A program made the translations under genes and the position numbers. From Pseudomonas sp. PA15(2017) (GTDB taxonomy: Bacteria > Pseudomonadota > Gammaproteobacteria > Pseudomonadales > Pseudomonadaceae), in assembly GCF_001945395.1 (NCBI RefSeq), contig NZ_MSXV01000007.1, positions 124,001 through 188,000 on the forward strand: a stretch of DNA of 64,000 nt, read 5' to 3'. The notes under the pieces are model-generated. The model saw only the letters and a list, made by a program, of their open reading frames with translations. It ran no database searches and was not told the origin of the DNA. Below, piece after piece: positions 57,031 to 64,000 of the stretch (positions are counted from its first letter, which is position 1; each line of letters opens with the position of its first letter).

Positions 57031-58477
57031 CTGGCGTCGGCTGCTGCCGATTCCACGTTCACTGCTCGGCCGCATGCTGCTCCTGACCCTGCTCTCGGTG
57101 CTGGCGGCGCAGACGTTGTCCAGCGCCATCTGGCTGTCGCAGTTGCGCGCCACCCAGCTCGAAGGGCTGATCACCACGGCACGCAGCCTGGCCCATTCGA
57201 TGTCGGCCAGCGTGCGTTACTTCCGTTCGCTGCCGGTGGCCTACCGGCCGATGGTGCTCGACCAGTTGCGCAGCATGGGCGGCACCCGCTTCGTGGTCAG
57301 CCTCAACGACCGCCCCTTGAGCATGCACCTGCTGCCCGAAACGCCGCGCAAGCTGGCGGTGACCGAGGCGGTCAGCGAGGTGCTGCGCGCCTCGTTGGGC
57401 AACCAGGCGGACATTTCCGTGACCTTCGTCAGCCCTGATGACCTGCGCATCTTCAATGGCGGCCTGAAACTCGACGAATTGCCGCGCTCCTGGGCCCATT
57501 ACGCCCTGACCCTGGAGCCGGTCAATCCGCCGGTGCTGGTCACCCAGATCCAGCTGGCGCCCGGCGAATGGCTGTATATCGCCTCGCTCTTGCCCGAGCC
57601 CTACACCAGCCTGGAGGAGCCTGTGCTGCCTACTCAGCAGCTGTGGTTCATCCTGCTCAGCAGCGGCTTCCTGCTGTTGTTCATCGGCATTCTGGTGCGC
57701 TGGCAGAGCCGGCCGCTCAAGCGCCTGGCGCGGGCCGCGCGGCACATGTCGCTGGGCGCCGACATCGAGCCGGTGGAGGAGGCCGGCGGGCGTGAAGTGG
57801 TGGAGGTGGCGCGGGCCTTCAACGCCATGCGCGAGCGCATCAGCCGCTACCTGACCGAGCGTGCCCAGCTGTTCAGCGCCATTTCCCATGACCTGCGCAC
57901 GCCGATCACCCGCCTGCGCCTGCGCGTCGAGCTGCTCGACGACGAAACCCTGCAGACCAAGTTCGGCCGCGATCTCGACGAGCTGGAGCTGCTGGTCAAG
58001 GGTGCGTTGCAGTGCGTCAAGGACACCGACATCCACGAGAACATCGAGTCGGTGGACCTCAACCAGCTGCTGCACTGTCTGGTCGAGCCGTACCTGGCAC
58101 CGACCGGCAATGGCCGCGTGACCCTGCATGGCGAGGCGGGGGCGGATTACCTCGGCAAGCCCCTGGCGTTGCGGCGCTGTATCGGCAACCTGGTGGACAA
58201 CGCCCTCAAGTACGGCCACCGCGCCCACCTGCACGTCGAGGACGACGACGAGGCCTATGTGCTGCACGTCGACGATGAGGGGCCGGGGGTGCCCGAGCAG
58301 CGCCTCGAACAGGTATTCGAGCCGCATTTCCGCCTGGCTGGCCAGCAGCAGGGTTATGGCCTGGGCCTCGGCATTGCGCGCAACATCGCCCATAGCCATG
58401 GCGGCGAGGTGAGCCTGCAGAACCTGCGCGAAGGCGGACTGCGGGTAACCCTGCGCCTGCCGCGAATGCCGGATTGA
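57020..58477 (+). CDS. gtrS: Sensor histidine kinase GtrS
   Basis: 485 residues. Membrane segments near residues 15-40 and 205-230 flank a periplasmic sensor region of about 165 residues; then a HAMP region, the HisKA box FSAISHDLRTPITRLRLRVELL with His290, and HATPase motifs (GNLVDNALKYGH, VDDEGPGVPEQ, GYGLGLGIARNIAHSHGG). In P. aeruginosa GtrS responds to 2-ketogluconate and 6-phosphogluconate. Start at 57020 overlaps gltR; the frame upstream is shadow. Confidence 0.87.
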   Translation: MRADWRRLLPIPRSLLGRMLLLTLLSVLAAQTLSSAIWLSQLRATQLEGLITTARSLAHSMSASVRYFRSLPVAYRPMVLDQLRSMGGTRFVVSLNDRPLSMHLLPETPRKLAVTEAVSEVLRASLGNQADISVTFVSPDDLRIFNGGLKLDELPRSWAHYALTLEPVNPPVLVTQIQLAPGEWLYIASLLPEPYTSLEEPVLPTQQLWFILLSSGFLLLFIGILVRWQSRPLKRLARAARHMSLGADIEPVEEAGGREVVEVARAFNAMRERISRYLTERAQLFSAISHDLRTPITRLRLRVELLDDETLQTKFGRDLDELELLVKGALQCVKDTDIHENIESVDLNQLLHCLVEPYLAPTGNGRVTLHGEAGADYLGKPLALRRCIGNLVDNALKYGHRAHLHVEDDDEAYVLHVDDEGPGVPEQRLEQVFEPHFRLAGQQQGYGLGLGIARNIAHSHGGEVSLQNLREGGLRVTLRLPRMPD

Positions 58478-58523
58478 ATGTCACCGCTCCGTGACAAAGC
58501 AGCCGGCCTTCGTTACTTGGCGG
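58478..58523. promoter_or_regulatory. Shared spaced motif, copy A (before the sugar isomerase)
   Basis: ATGTCACCGCTCC, then GTGACA, 12 unconserved bases, then TTCGTTAC and TTGGCGG. The same elements with identical spacing occur at 59940-59985 before gtsA. TGTCAC-N6-GTGACA here is also a perfect inverted repeat. Likely an operator; GltR, encoded just upstream, is the first candidate. Confidence 0.55.
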
Positions 58524-58598
58524 TAGGTAGCCGCCAGTAGACTCGTCATGCGCCTTTCGCCGATTCGTATCCGCCGGTGCCTGCACAGCTTCTCGTAG

Positions 58599-58631
58599 CC
58601 TGGGTTGGCCAAAGGCGTAACCCAGGTTTTT
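58599..58631 (+). terminator. Rho-independent terminator-like hairpin before the sugar isomerase
   Basis: CCTGGGTT, a 12-base loop, AACCCAGG, then TTTTT. It lies 122 bases after gtrS and 79 before the isomerase start, so it could end the edd-gtrS transcript or attenuate transcription from copy A into the isomerase. Confidence 0.7.
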
Positions 58632-58709
58632 GACGGAGCCGGTTATCGCTGCGCTCGAGCCGGGCTATCGACTGATGCGGCCATTTTCCGTCTGTATGGA
58701 ACAACAACA

Positions 58710-59945
58710 ATGACGATCACACCCGTACTCCCCGCCGACAGCTGGCTGGTGAAGCCCGCCCACCAAGCCTGGCTGAATGCCGAAGGTTTGCGCCTGCTGC
58801 CGTTCGCACGCGCGGCGAAAGTCGAGCATGGTTTCGCCGCCCTCGATGCAAGGGGCGCGCTGGCGCCCGATGCCATCGCTGAGTTGATCCACACCACACG
58901 CATGACCCACTGCTTCGCCCTGGCCCATCTGCAAGGCATTGTCGGCTACGGCGAGCTGGTCGATCACGGCGTCACTGCGCTGCAGGGCCGGCTGCGTGAC
59001 GAGGTGGCCGGCGGCTGGTTCGCCGACGTCACCCGCGAGGGCGACAAGAGCGCCTACCTGCACGCCTTCGTGGCCCTGGCCGCCAGTTCCGCTCGAGCGG
59101 CCGGCAGACCAGGGGCCGAGGCGCTGCTGGCCGAGGCGATCAGGATTCTGGAAGCGCATTTCTGGAGCGAGGAGGAGGGCGCGCTACGGGAGAGCTTCAG
59201 CCGCGACTGGTCGCAGGAAGAGGCCTACCGCGGCGCCAACAGCAACATGCATGGCGTGGAAGCCTTTCTCGCCCTGGCCGACGTTACCGGCGACAGCGTC
59301 TGGCTGCAGCGCGCGCTGCGTGTCGCCGAGCGATTGATCCACCGACATGCCGCCTCCCGCGGGCACGTGGTGGTCGAGCATTTCGACCACCAGTGGCAGG
59401 CGCTGCCCGACTACAACACCGACAACCGCGCCGATCCGTTTCGCCCCTATGGCAGCACGCCCGGCCACAGTTTCGAATGGGCGCGCCTGCTGCTGCATCT
59501 GGAGGCCGCCCTCACCTGCGCCGGGCTGGAAGCGCCCGCCTGGCTGCTGGACGATGCACGCGGTCTGTTCACCAGTGCCTGTGGCGATGCCTGGTTGGCC
59601 GATGGCGCGCCAGGGCTGGTCTACACCCTCGACTGGCAGGCGCGGCCCGTGGTGCGTGCACGGCTGCACTGGGTGCAGGCCGAGGCCAGCGCGGCGGCAG
59701 CGGCGCTGCTGCGGCGCACCGGCGAGCCGGACTACGAGGCCTGGTACCGGCGCTTCTGGGAGTTCACCGCCAGCCATTTCATCGATCTGCAAGAGGGCAG
59801 CTGGCACCATGAGCTCGATACCGGCAACCGGCCGGCCGCCAGCATCTGGCCGGGAAAGCCTGATCTGTATCACGCCTACCAGGCCGTGCTGCTGCCGCGC
59901 GTGGCGCTGGCGCCGAGCCTGGCCACGGCGTTGGCCGCCATGTAA
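58710..59945 (+). CDS. AGE-family sugar epimerase/isomerase (D-mannose isomerase-like)
   Basis: 411-residue N-acylglucosamine-2-epimerase superfamily protein with an alpha/alpha-barrel. Family features: TRMTHCFALAHLQG, GWFADVTREGDKSAYLHAFVALAAS, YRGANSNMHGVEAFLALAD, RADPFRPYGSTPGHSFEWARLLLHLE and GSWHHELDTGNRPAASIWPGKPDLYHAYQA. These match aldose-ketose isomerases that convert D-mannose to D-fructose (YihS-like). Start at 58710 follows a short GGA site; the open frame upstream lacks similarity and crosses a terminator. Placed between gtrS and the glucose transporter, it probably channels mannose brought in by the same system. Confidence 0.82.
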   Translation: MTITPVLPADSWLVKPAHQAWLNAEGLRLLPFARAAKVEHGFAALDARGALAPDAIAELIHTTRMTHCFALAHLQGIVGYGELVDHGVTALQGRLRDEVAGGWFADVTREGDKSAYLHAFVALAASSARAAGRPGAEALLAEAIRILEAHFWSEEEGALRESFSRDWSQEEAYRGANSNMHGVEAFLALADVTGDSVWLQRALRVAERLIHRHAASRGHVVVEHFDHQWQALPDYNTDNRADPFRPYGSTPGHSFEWARLLLHLEAALTCAGLEAPAWLLDDARGLFTSACGDAWLADGAPGLVYTLDWQARPVVRARLHWVQAEASAAAAALLRRTGEPDYEAWYRRFWEFTASHFIDLQEGSWHHELDTGNRPAASIWPGKPDLYHAYQAVLLPRVALAPSLATALAAM

Positions 59946-59985
59946 CGGCATTGTGACATTCGCGCATCGCTTCGTTACCTGGTGG
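59940..59985. promoter_or_regulatory. Shared spaced motif, copy B (before gtsA)
   Basis: ATGTAACGGCATT, GTGACA, 12 bases, TTCGTTAC, CTGGTGG, the same order and spacing as copy A at 58478-58523. It overlaps the isomerase stop codon and lies 74-119 bases before gtsA, a likely promoter region for the transporter operon. Confidence 0.55.
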
Positions 59986-60058
59986 CCCGCCAACCCTGAT
60001 TACACTCCCTGCAACGCAAGCGCCATGACTTGCCGCTAACAACAAGAAAGGTACTTCG

Positions 60059-61327
60059 ATGAACGCGATCACCCGTCTCGCTACTGCCGTTTCTCTCGCC
60101 TCCCTGTTCCCCCTCACCGCGCTGGCGGCCGACTCCAAAGGTACGGTCGAAGTCGTGCATTGGTGGACGTCCGGTGGCGAAGCGGCAGCCGTGAAGGTCC
60201 TGCGTGAGCTGGTCGAGAAGGACGGCTACACCTGGAAGGACAGTGCCGTGGCCGGTGGTGCCGGCTCGGCCGCCATGACCGTGCTGAAGACCCGCGTGGT
60301 CTCCGGCAACCCGCCAGGCGCCGCACAGATCAAGGGGCCGGATCTGCAGGAGTGGGGCGCGCTGGATCTGCTCGCACCGCTGGACGACGTGGCCAAGGCC
60401 AACAATTGGGATGGCCTGCTGTCGAAAACCGTCGCCAATACCATGAAGTACGACGGCCATTACGTGGCCGTGCCGGTGAACATCCATCGCGTCAACTGGT
60501 TGTGGATCAACCCGGCAGTCTTCAAGAAGGCCGGCATCGACAAAGCGCCGACCACCCTGGACGAACTCTACGCCGCCGGCGACAAGCTCAAGGCCGCCGG
60601 TTTCACGCCACTGGCCCATGGCGGCCAGCCATGGCAGGACAGCACCGTATTCGAAGGCCTGGTGCTCAGCATCATGGGCGCCGAGGGCTACCACAAGGCG
60701 TTCGTCGAGAACGACGAAGCGACCCTGACCAGCCCGCAGATGGCCGAAGTGTTCACCGCACTAAAAAAACTCTCCACCTACATGGACGACAACCGTGCCG
60801 GGCGTGACTGGAACCTGGCCACCGCCGAGGTCATCGACGGCAAGGCCGGCATGCAGATCATGGGCGACTGGGCCAAGAGCGAATGGACCGCCGCCGGCAA
60901 GGTCGCCGGCAAGGACTACCAGTGCGTTCCTATGCCGGGCACCGCGGGCAGCTACACCTACAACATCGACTCCATGGCCATGTTCAGGCTGAAGAAAGAG
61001 GGCGACATCGCCGCCCAGCATGCCCTGGCGCGCATCGCCCTGGAGCCCGAGTTCCAGTACGTGTTCAACGAGAACAAGGGCTCGATCCCGGTGCGCTCGG
61101 ACCTGGACATGAGCAAGTTCGACAGTTGCGCCCAGGCCTCCATGAAGGATTTCCAGGAGGCCGACAAGAACGGCAAGCTGGAACCGAGCATGGCCCACAG
61201 CATGGCCACCAACCTGGCGGTGCAGGGGGCGATCTTCGATGTGGTCACCAACTTCATGGCCGACAAGAACGCCGACCCGAGCAAGGCCGGCGCGCAGATG
61301 GCCGCGGCGATCAAGTCCGCGCAATAG
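60059..61327 (+). CDS. gtsA: Glucose/mannose ABC transporter substrate-binding protein
   Basis: 422 residues with signal peptide ([23 protein letters not shown]) and a family-1 solute-binding body: [64 protein letters not shown] and [37 protein letters not shown] C-terminal block ([14 protein letters not shown]). It is the periplasmic glucose-binding protein (GltB in P. aeruginosa, GtsA elsewhere). A 9-bp GC stem-loop follows it, which usually keeps binding-protein mRNA more abundant than permease mRNA. Confidence 0.92.
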   Translation: MNAITRLATAVSLASLFPLTALAADSKGTVEVVHWWTSGGEAAAVKVLRELVEKDGYTWKDSAVAGGAGSAAMTVLKTRVVSGNPPGAAQIKGPDLQEWGALDLLAPLDDVAKANNWDGLLSKTVANTMKYDGHYVAVPVNIHRVNWLWINPAVFKKAGIDKAPTTLDELYAAGDKLKAAGFTPLAHGGQPWQDSTVFEGLVLSIMGAEGYHKAFVENDEATLTSPQMAEVFTALKKLSTYMDDNRAGRDWNLATAEVIDGKAGMQIMGDWAKSEWTAAGKVAGKDYQCVPMPGTAGSYTYNIDSMAMFRLKKEGDIAAQHALARIALEPEFQYVFNENKGSIPVRSDLDMSKFDSCAQASMKDFQEADKNGKLEPSMAHSMATNLAVQGAIFDVVTNFMADKNADPSKAGAQMAAAIKSAQ

Positions 61328-61333
61328 CGTGAA

Positions 61334-61357
61334 GCGGGCCGCTACCCGGCGGCCCGC
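61334..61357 (+). other. Intercistronic stem-loop after gtsA
   Basis: GCGGGCCGC, a 6-base loop, GCGGCCCGC: a perfect 9-bp stem without a T-run, 7 bases after the gtsA stop. More likely an mRNA-stabilising or partial-termination structure than a full terminator, since gtsBCD follow in the same operon. Confidence 0.65.
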
Positions 61358-61443
61358 CTGATTTCACCATCCGTTCGTGCGACGGGCTCCGCGCCTGTCG
61401 CCGGCGGAGTTCGTCCCGAATTTCTCTACACACGGTAGGTCCG

Positions 61444-62352
61444 ATGAGTGTCACGACGGTAATCGGCAAGGCTTCACCCTTCGATGCGCTGCAGCGCTGG
61501 CTGCCCAAGCTGGTGCTGGCGCCCACCATGCTGGTGGTGCTGGTGGGGTTCTACGGCTACATCCTGTGGACGGCGGTGCTGTCGTTCACCAATTCCAGCT
61601 TCATGCCCAGCTACAAGTGGGTGGGCCTGCAGCAGTACATGCGCTTGATGGACAACGACCGCTGGTGGGTCGCCAGCAAGAACCTGATGGTGTTCGGCGG
61701 CCTGTTCATCGCCATCAGCCTGGTCATCGGCGTGTTGCTGGCGGTGCTGCTGGATCAGCGCATTCGCCGTGAAGGCGTTATCCGCACCATCTACCTGTAC
61801 CCCATGGCGCTGTCGATGATCGTCACCGGTACCGCCTGGAAGTGGCTGCTCAATCCCGGCCTGGGCCTGGACAAGCTGCTGCGCGATTGGGGCTGGGAAG
61901 GCTTTCGCCTGGACTGGCTGGTGGACCCGGAGCGGGTCATCTACTGCCTGGTGATCGCGGCCGTGTGGCAGGCCTCGGGCTTCGTCATGGCGCTGTTCCT
62001 GGCTGGGCTGCGCGGCGTCGATCAGTCGATCATCCGCGCCGCCCAGGTCGATGGGGCGAATCTTCCGACCATCTACCTGCGCATCGTGCTGCCGAGCTTG
62101 CGCCCGGTGTTCTTCAGTGCGGTGATGATCCTCGCGCACATTGCCATCAAGAGCTTCGACCTGGTCGCGGCGATGACCGCGGGCGGGCCTGGCTACGCCT
62201 CCGATCTGCCAGCGATGTTCATGTACAACTTCACCTTCAGCCGCGGCCAGATGGGCATCGGCTCGGCCAGCGCGATGCTGATGCTCGGCGCGATCCTGGC
62301 GATCCTGGTGCCGTACCTCTACTCGGAATTGCGAGGCAAGCGCCATGACTAA
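61444..62352 (+). CDS. gtsB: Glucose/mannose ABC transporter permease
   Basis: 302-residue MalF-like permease with about six membrane segments. The EAA loop AAQVDGANLPTIYLRIVLPSLRPVFFSA and MAAMTAGGPGYASDLPAMFMYNFTFSRGQMGIGSASAML-type C-terminus (here VAAMTAGGPGYASDLP) are typical of the glucose GtsB. It overlaps gtsC by eight bases. Confidence 0.9.
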   Translation: MSVTTVIGKASPFDALQRWLPKLVLAPTMLVVLVGFYGYILWTAVLSFTNSSFMPSYKWVGLQQYMRLMDNDRWWVASKNLMVFGGLFIAISLVIGVLLAVLLDQRIRREGVIRTIYLYPMALSMIVTGTAWKWLLNPGLGLDKLLRDWGWEGFRLDWLVDPERVIYCLVIAAVWQASGFVMALFLAGLRGVDQSIIRAAQVDGANLPTIYLRIVLPSLRPVFFSAVMILAHIAIKSFDLVAAMTAGGPGYASDLPAMFMYNFTFSRGQMGIGSASAMLMLGAILAILVPYLYSELRGKRHD

Positions 62353-63175
62353 GGCTTTCAGTCCAAGCCGCCTGGCGATTCACGCCACCCTGTTGTTCGC
62401 CGCCGCGCTGTACCTGGTGCCGCTGGTGGTGATGCTGCTGACCAGCTTCAAGACCCCCGAGGACGTGCGCGCCGGCAACCTGCTGTCGCTGCCGGACGCT
62501 TTCACCCTGATCGGCTGGGTCAAGGCCTGGGACGTGGTCGGTGGGCACTTCTGGAACTCGGCGAAGATGGCCATTCCGGCGGTGCTGATTTCCACGGCCA
62601 TCGGCGCGCTCAACGGCTACGTGCTGTCGATGTGGCGCTTCCGCGGCTCGCAGCTGTTCTTCGGCCTGCTGTTGTTCGGCTGCTTCCTGCCGTTCCAGAC
62701 CATCCTGCTGCCGGCCTCGTTCACCCTCGGCAAGTTCGGCCTGGCCAATACCACCACCGGCCTGGTGCTGGTGCACGTGGTCTACGGCATCGCCTTCACC
62801 ACGCTGTTCTTCCGCAACTTCTACGTCAGCGTGCCGGATGCCCTGGTCAAGGCCGCGCGTCTGGATGGCGCGGGGTTCTTCACCATCTTCGGGCGCATCC
62901 TTCTGCCCATGTCAGTGCCGATCATCATGGTCTGCCTGATCTGGCAGTTCACCCAGATCTGGAACGATTTCCTGTTCGGCGTGGTGTTCGCCAGTGGCGA
63001 TGCCCAGCCGATCACCGTGGCCCTCAACAACCTGGTGAACACCAGCACCGGGGCCAAGGAATACAACGTGGACATGGCCGCGGCGATGATCGCCGGGCTG
63101 CCGACCCTGCTGGTGTACATCCTGGCGGGCAAGTATTTCCTGCGCGGCCTCACAGCTGGCGCGGTAAAGGGTTGA
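62345..63175 (+). CDS. gtsC: Glucose/mannose ABC transporter permease
   Basis: 276-residue MalG-like permease: YLVPLVVMLLTSFKTPEDVRAGNLL near the N-terminus, the EAA loop AARLDGAGFFTIFGRILLPMSVPIIMV and the ending LAGKYFLRGLTAGAVKG. It pairs with GtsB to form the inner-membrane channel. The ATPase gene starts 46 bases later. Confidence 0.9.
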   Translation: MTKAFSPSRLAIHATLLFAAALYLVPLVVMLLTSFKTPEDVRAGNLLSLPDAFTLIGWVKAWDVVGGHFWNSAKMAIPAVLISTAIGALNGYVLSMWRFRGSQLFFGLLLFGCFLPFQTILLPASFTLGKFGLANTTTGLVLVHVVYGIAFTTLFFRNFYVSVPDALVKAARLDGAGFFTIFGRILLPMSVPIIMVCLIWQFTQIWNDFLFGVVFASGDAQPITVALNNLVNTSTGAKEYNVDMAAAMIAGLPTLLVYILAGKYFLRGLTAGAVKG

Positions 63176-63221
63176 AAGCTGCTGCGCTCGCTCGCGGCAC
63201 TTTCGAAGTGGAGAGAAGTAA

Positions 63222-64000
63222 ATGGCAACGCTCGAACTGCGCAACGTCAACAAATCCTACGGCAGCGGCCTGACGGATACGCTGAAAAGCATCGATCTGA
63301 AAATCGACGATGGCGAATTCCTGATCCTGGTCGGCCCGTCGGGCTGCGGCAAATCCACCCTGATGAACTGCATCGCCGGGCTGGAGAGCATCAGCAACGG
63401 TGCCATCCTGGTCGACGGTGCCGACATCAGCGGCATGAGCCCCAAGGATCGTGACATCGCCATGGTTTTCCAGTCCTACGCGCTGTACCCGACCATGAAC
63501 GTGCGCGACAACATCGCCTTCGGCCTGAAGATGCGCAAGCTGGCTCCGGCGGCCATCGACGAGGAAGTGGCGCGCGTCGCCAAGCTGCTGCAGATCGAGC
63601 ACCTGCTGGGGCGCAAGCCCGGCCAACTCTCCGGCGGCCAGCAACAGCGCGTGGCCATGGGCCGGGCCCTGGCGCGGCGCCCGAAGATCTACCTGTTCGA
63701 CGAGCCGCTCTCCAACCTCGACGCCAAGCTACGGGTGGAGATGCGTACCGAAATCAAGCTGATGCACCAGCGCCTGAAGACCACCACGGTCTACGTCACC
63801 CACGACCAGATCGAGGCCATGACCCTGGGCGACAAGGTGGCGGTGATGAAGGACGGCGTGATTCAGCAATTCGGCACCCCGCAGCAGATCTACAACGATC
63901 CTTCCAACCTGTTCGTGGCGAGCTTCATCGGCTCGCCACCGATGAATTTCATTCCCGTGCAGGTGCAGCGTCGCGACGGGCAGGCCTGGGCCGTGCTGGC
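63222..64000 (+). CDS. gtsD: Sugar ABC transporter ATP-binding protein (3' cut by window edge)
   Basis: 259 residues are visible. MalK/UgpC-like ATPase with Walker [11 protein letters not shown]-loop [17 protein letters not shown], signature [40 protein letters not shown] and switch His in [10 protein letters not shown]. The C-terminal regulatory (TOBE) domain begins at [15 protein letters not shown] and runs off the window. It energises GtsBC. GTP/ATP motif set is intact so far. Confidence 0.92.
   Translation, partial: MATLELRNVNKSYGSGLTDTLKSIDLKIDDGEFLILVGPSGCGKSTLMNCIAGLESISNGAILVDGADISGMSPKDRDIAMVFQSYALYPTMNVRDNIAFGLKMRKLAPAAIDEEVARVAKLLQIEHLLGRKPGQLSGGQQQRVAMGRALARRPKIYLFDEPLSNLDAKLRVEMRTEIKLMHQRLKTTTVYVTHDQIEAMTLGDKVAVMKDGVIQQFGTPQQIYNDPSNLFVASFIGSPPMNFIPVQVQRRDGQAWAVL

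Overview
This window is chromosomal DNA of a high-GC gamma-proteobacterium, almost certainly a pseudomonad. The evidence is the gene chain ubiG / mupP / yciK, mtaD / gyrA / serC / pheA / hisC / tyrA-aroA fusion / cmk / rpsA, together with gap / edd / glk / gltR / gtrS / glucose ABC transporter and the cpxR / spy / cpxA set. Both the order and the tyrA-aroA fusion are those of Pseudomonas. Species cannot be fixed from sequence alone. No tRNA, rRNA, CRISPR array, intact insertion sequence or prophage was seen.

Layout. 1-5732: end of a TonB receptor gene, a flavin monooxygenase, a secreted alpha/beta hydrolase, an aldo/keto reductase and an SsuA-like binding protein, all on + and nearly touching; this looks like a sulfur-scavenging (organosulfur) operon whose left part lies outside. 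5908-8876 (-): yciI-like, CpxR-like regulator, Spy/CpxP-like chaperone, CpxA-like kinase, an envelope-stress module with tandem GTAAA boxes before spy. 8992-13695 (+): rnm, yciO, scpA, scpB, a DUF1289 mini-gene and rluB (nucleotide/RNA turnover and chromosome condensation). 13886-16592 (-): a diguanylate cyclase, a YciK-type reductase and mupP (peptidoglycan recycling).

16739-25288 is an accessory block placed between mupP and ubiG, which normally adjoin. It carries hpxXYZ (-), the RpiR regulator hpxU (+) and hpxFGHIJK (+): an ABC importer, ureidoglycine aminotransferase and allantoate amidohydrolase, i.e. nitrogen recovery from purine ureides through oxalurate. A consensus sigma-54 promoter and a 12-bp motif shared by both intergenic regions suggest nitrogen control plus HpxU repression.

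25305-40140: ubiG and mtaD (-), then on + an MtnA-like protein that has lost its catalytic residues, gyrA, serC, pheA, hisC, tyrA-aroA, cmk and rpsA (aromatic and serine biosynthesis, gyrase, ribosomal protein S1). 40374-47575 (+): pcaIJFTBDC, the protocatechuate branch of the beta-ketoadipate pathway, with a palindromic PcaR-like operator. 47630-51977: a flavoprotein dehydrogenase (-), an MsbA-like ABC exporter (+) and folE (-).

52327-64000 is the glucose / Entner-Doudoroff block: gapA (-), then edd, glk, gltR, gtrS, an AGE-family sugar isomerase and gtsABCD (+, the last gene cut by the window edge). HexR-type operators lie between gapA and edd, and one spaced motif is repeated before both the isomerase and gtsA.

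Dispersed repeats include three copies of one REP-like palindrome, a 92-bp inverted-repeat element, and a 172-bp MITE-like element with perfect 15-bp terminal repeats plus a rearranged relative elsewhere in the window.
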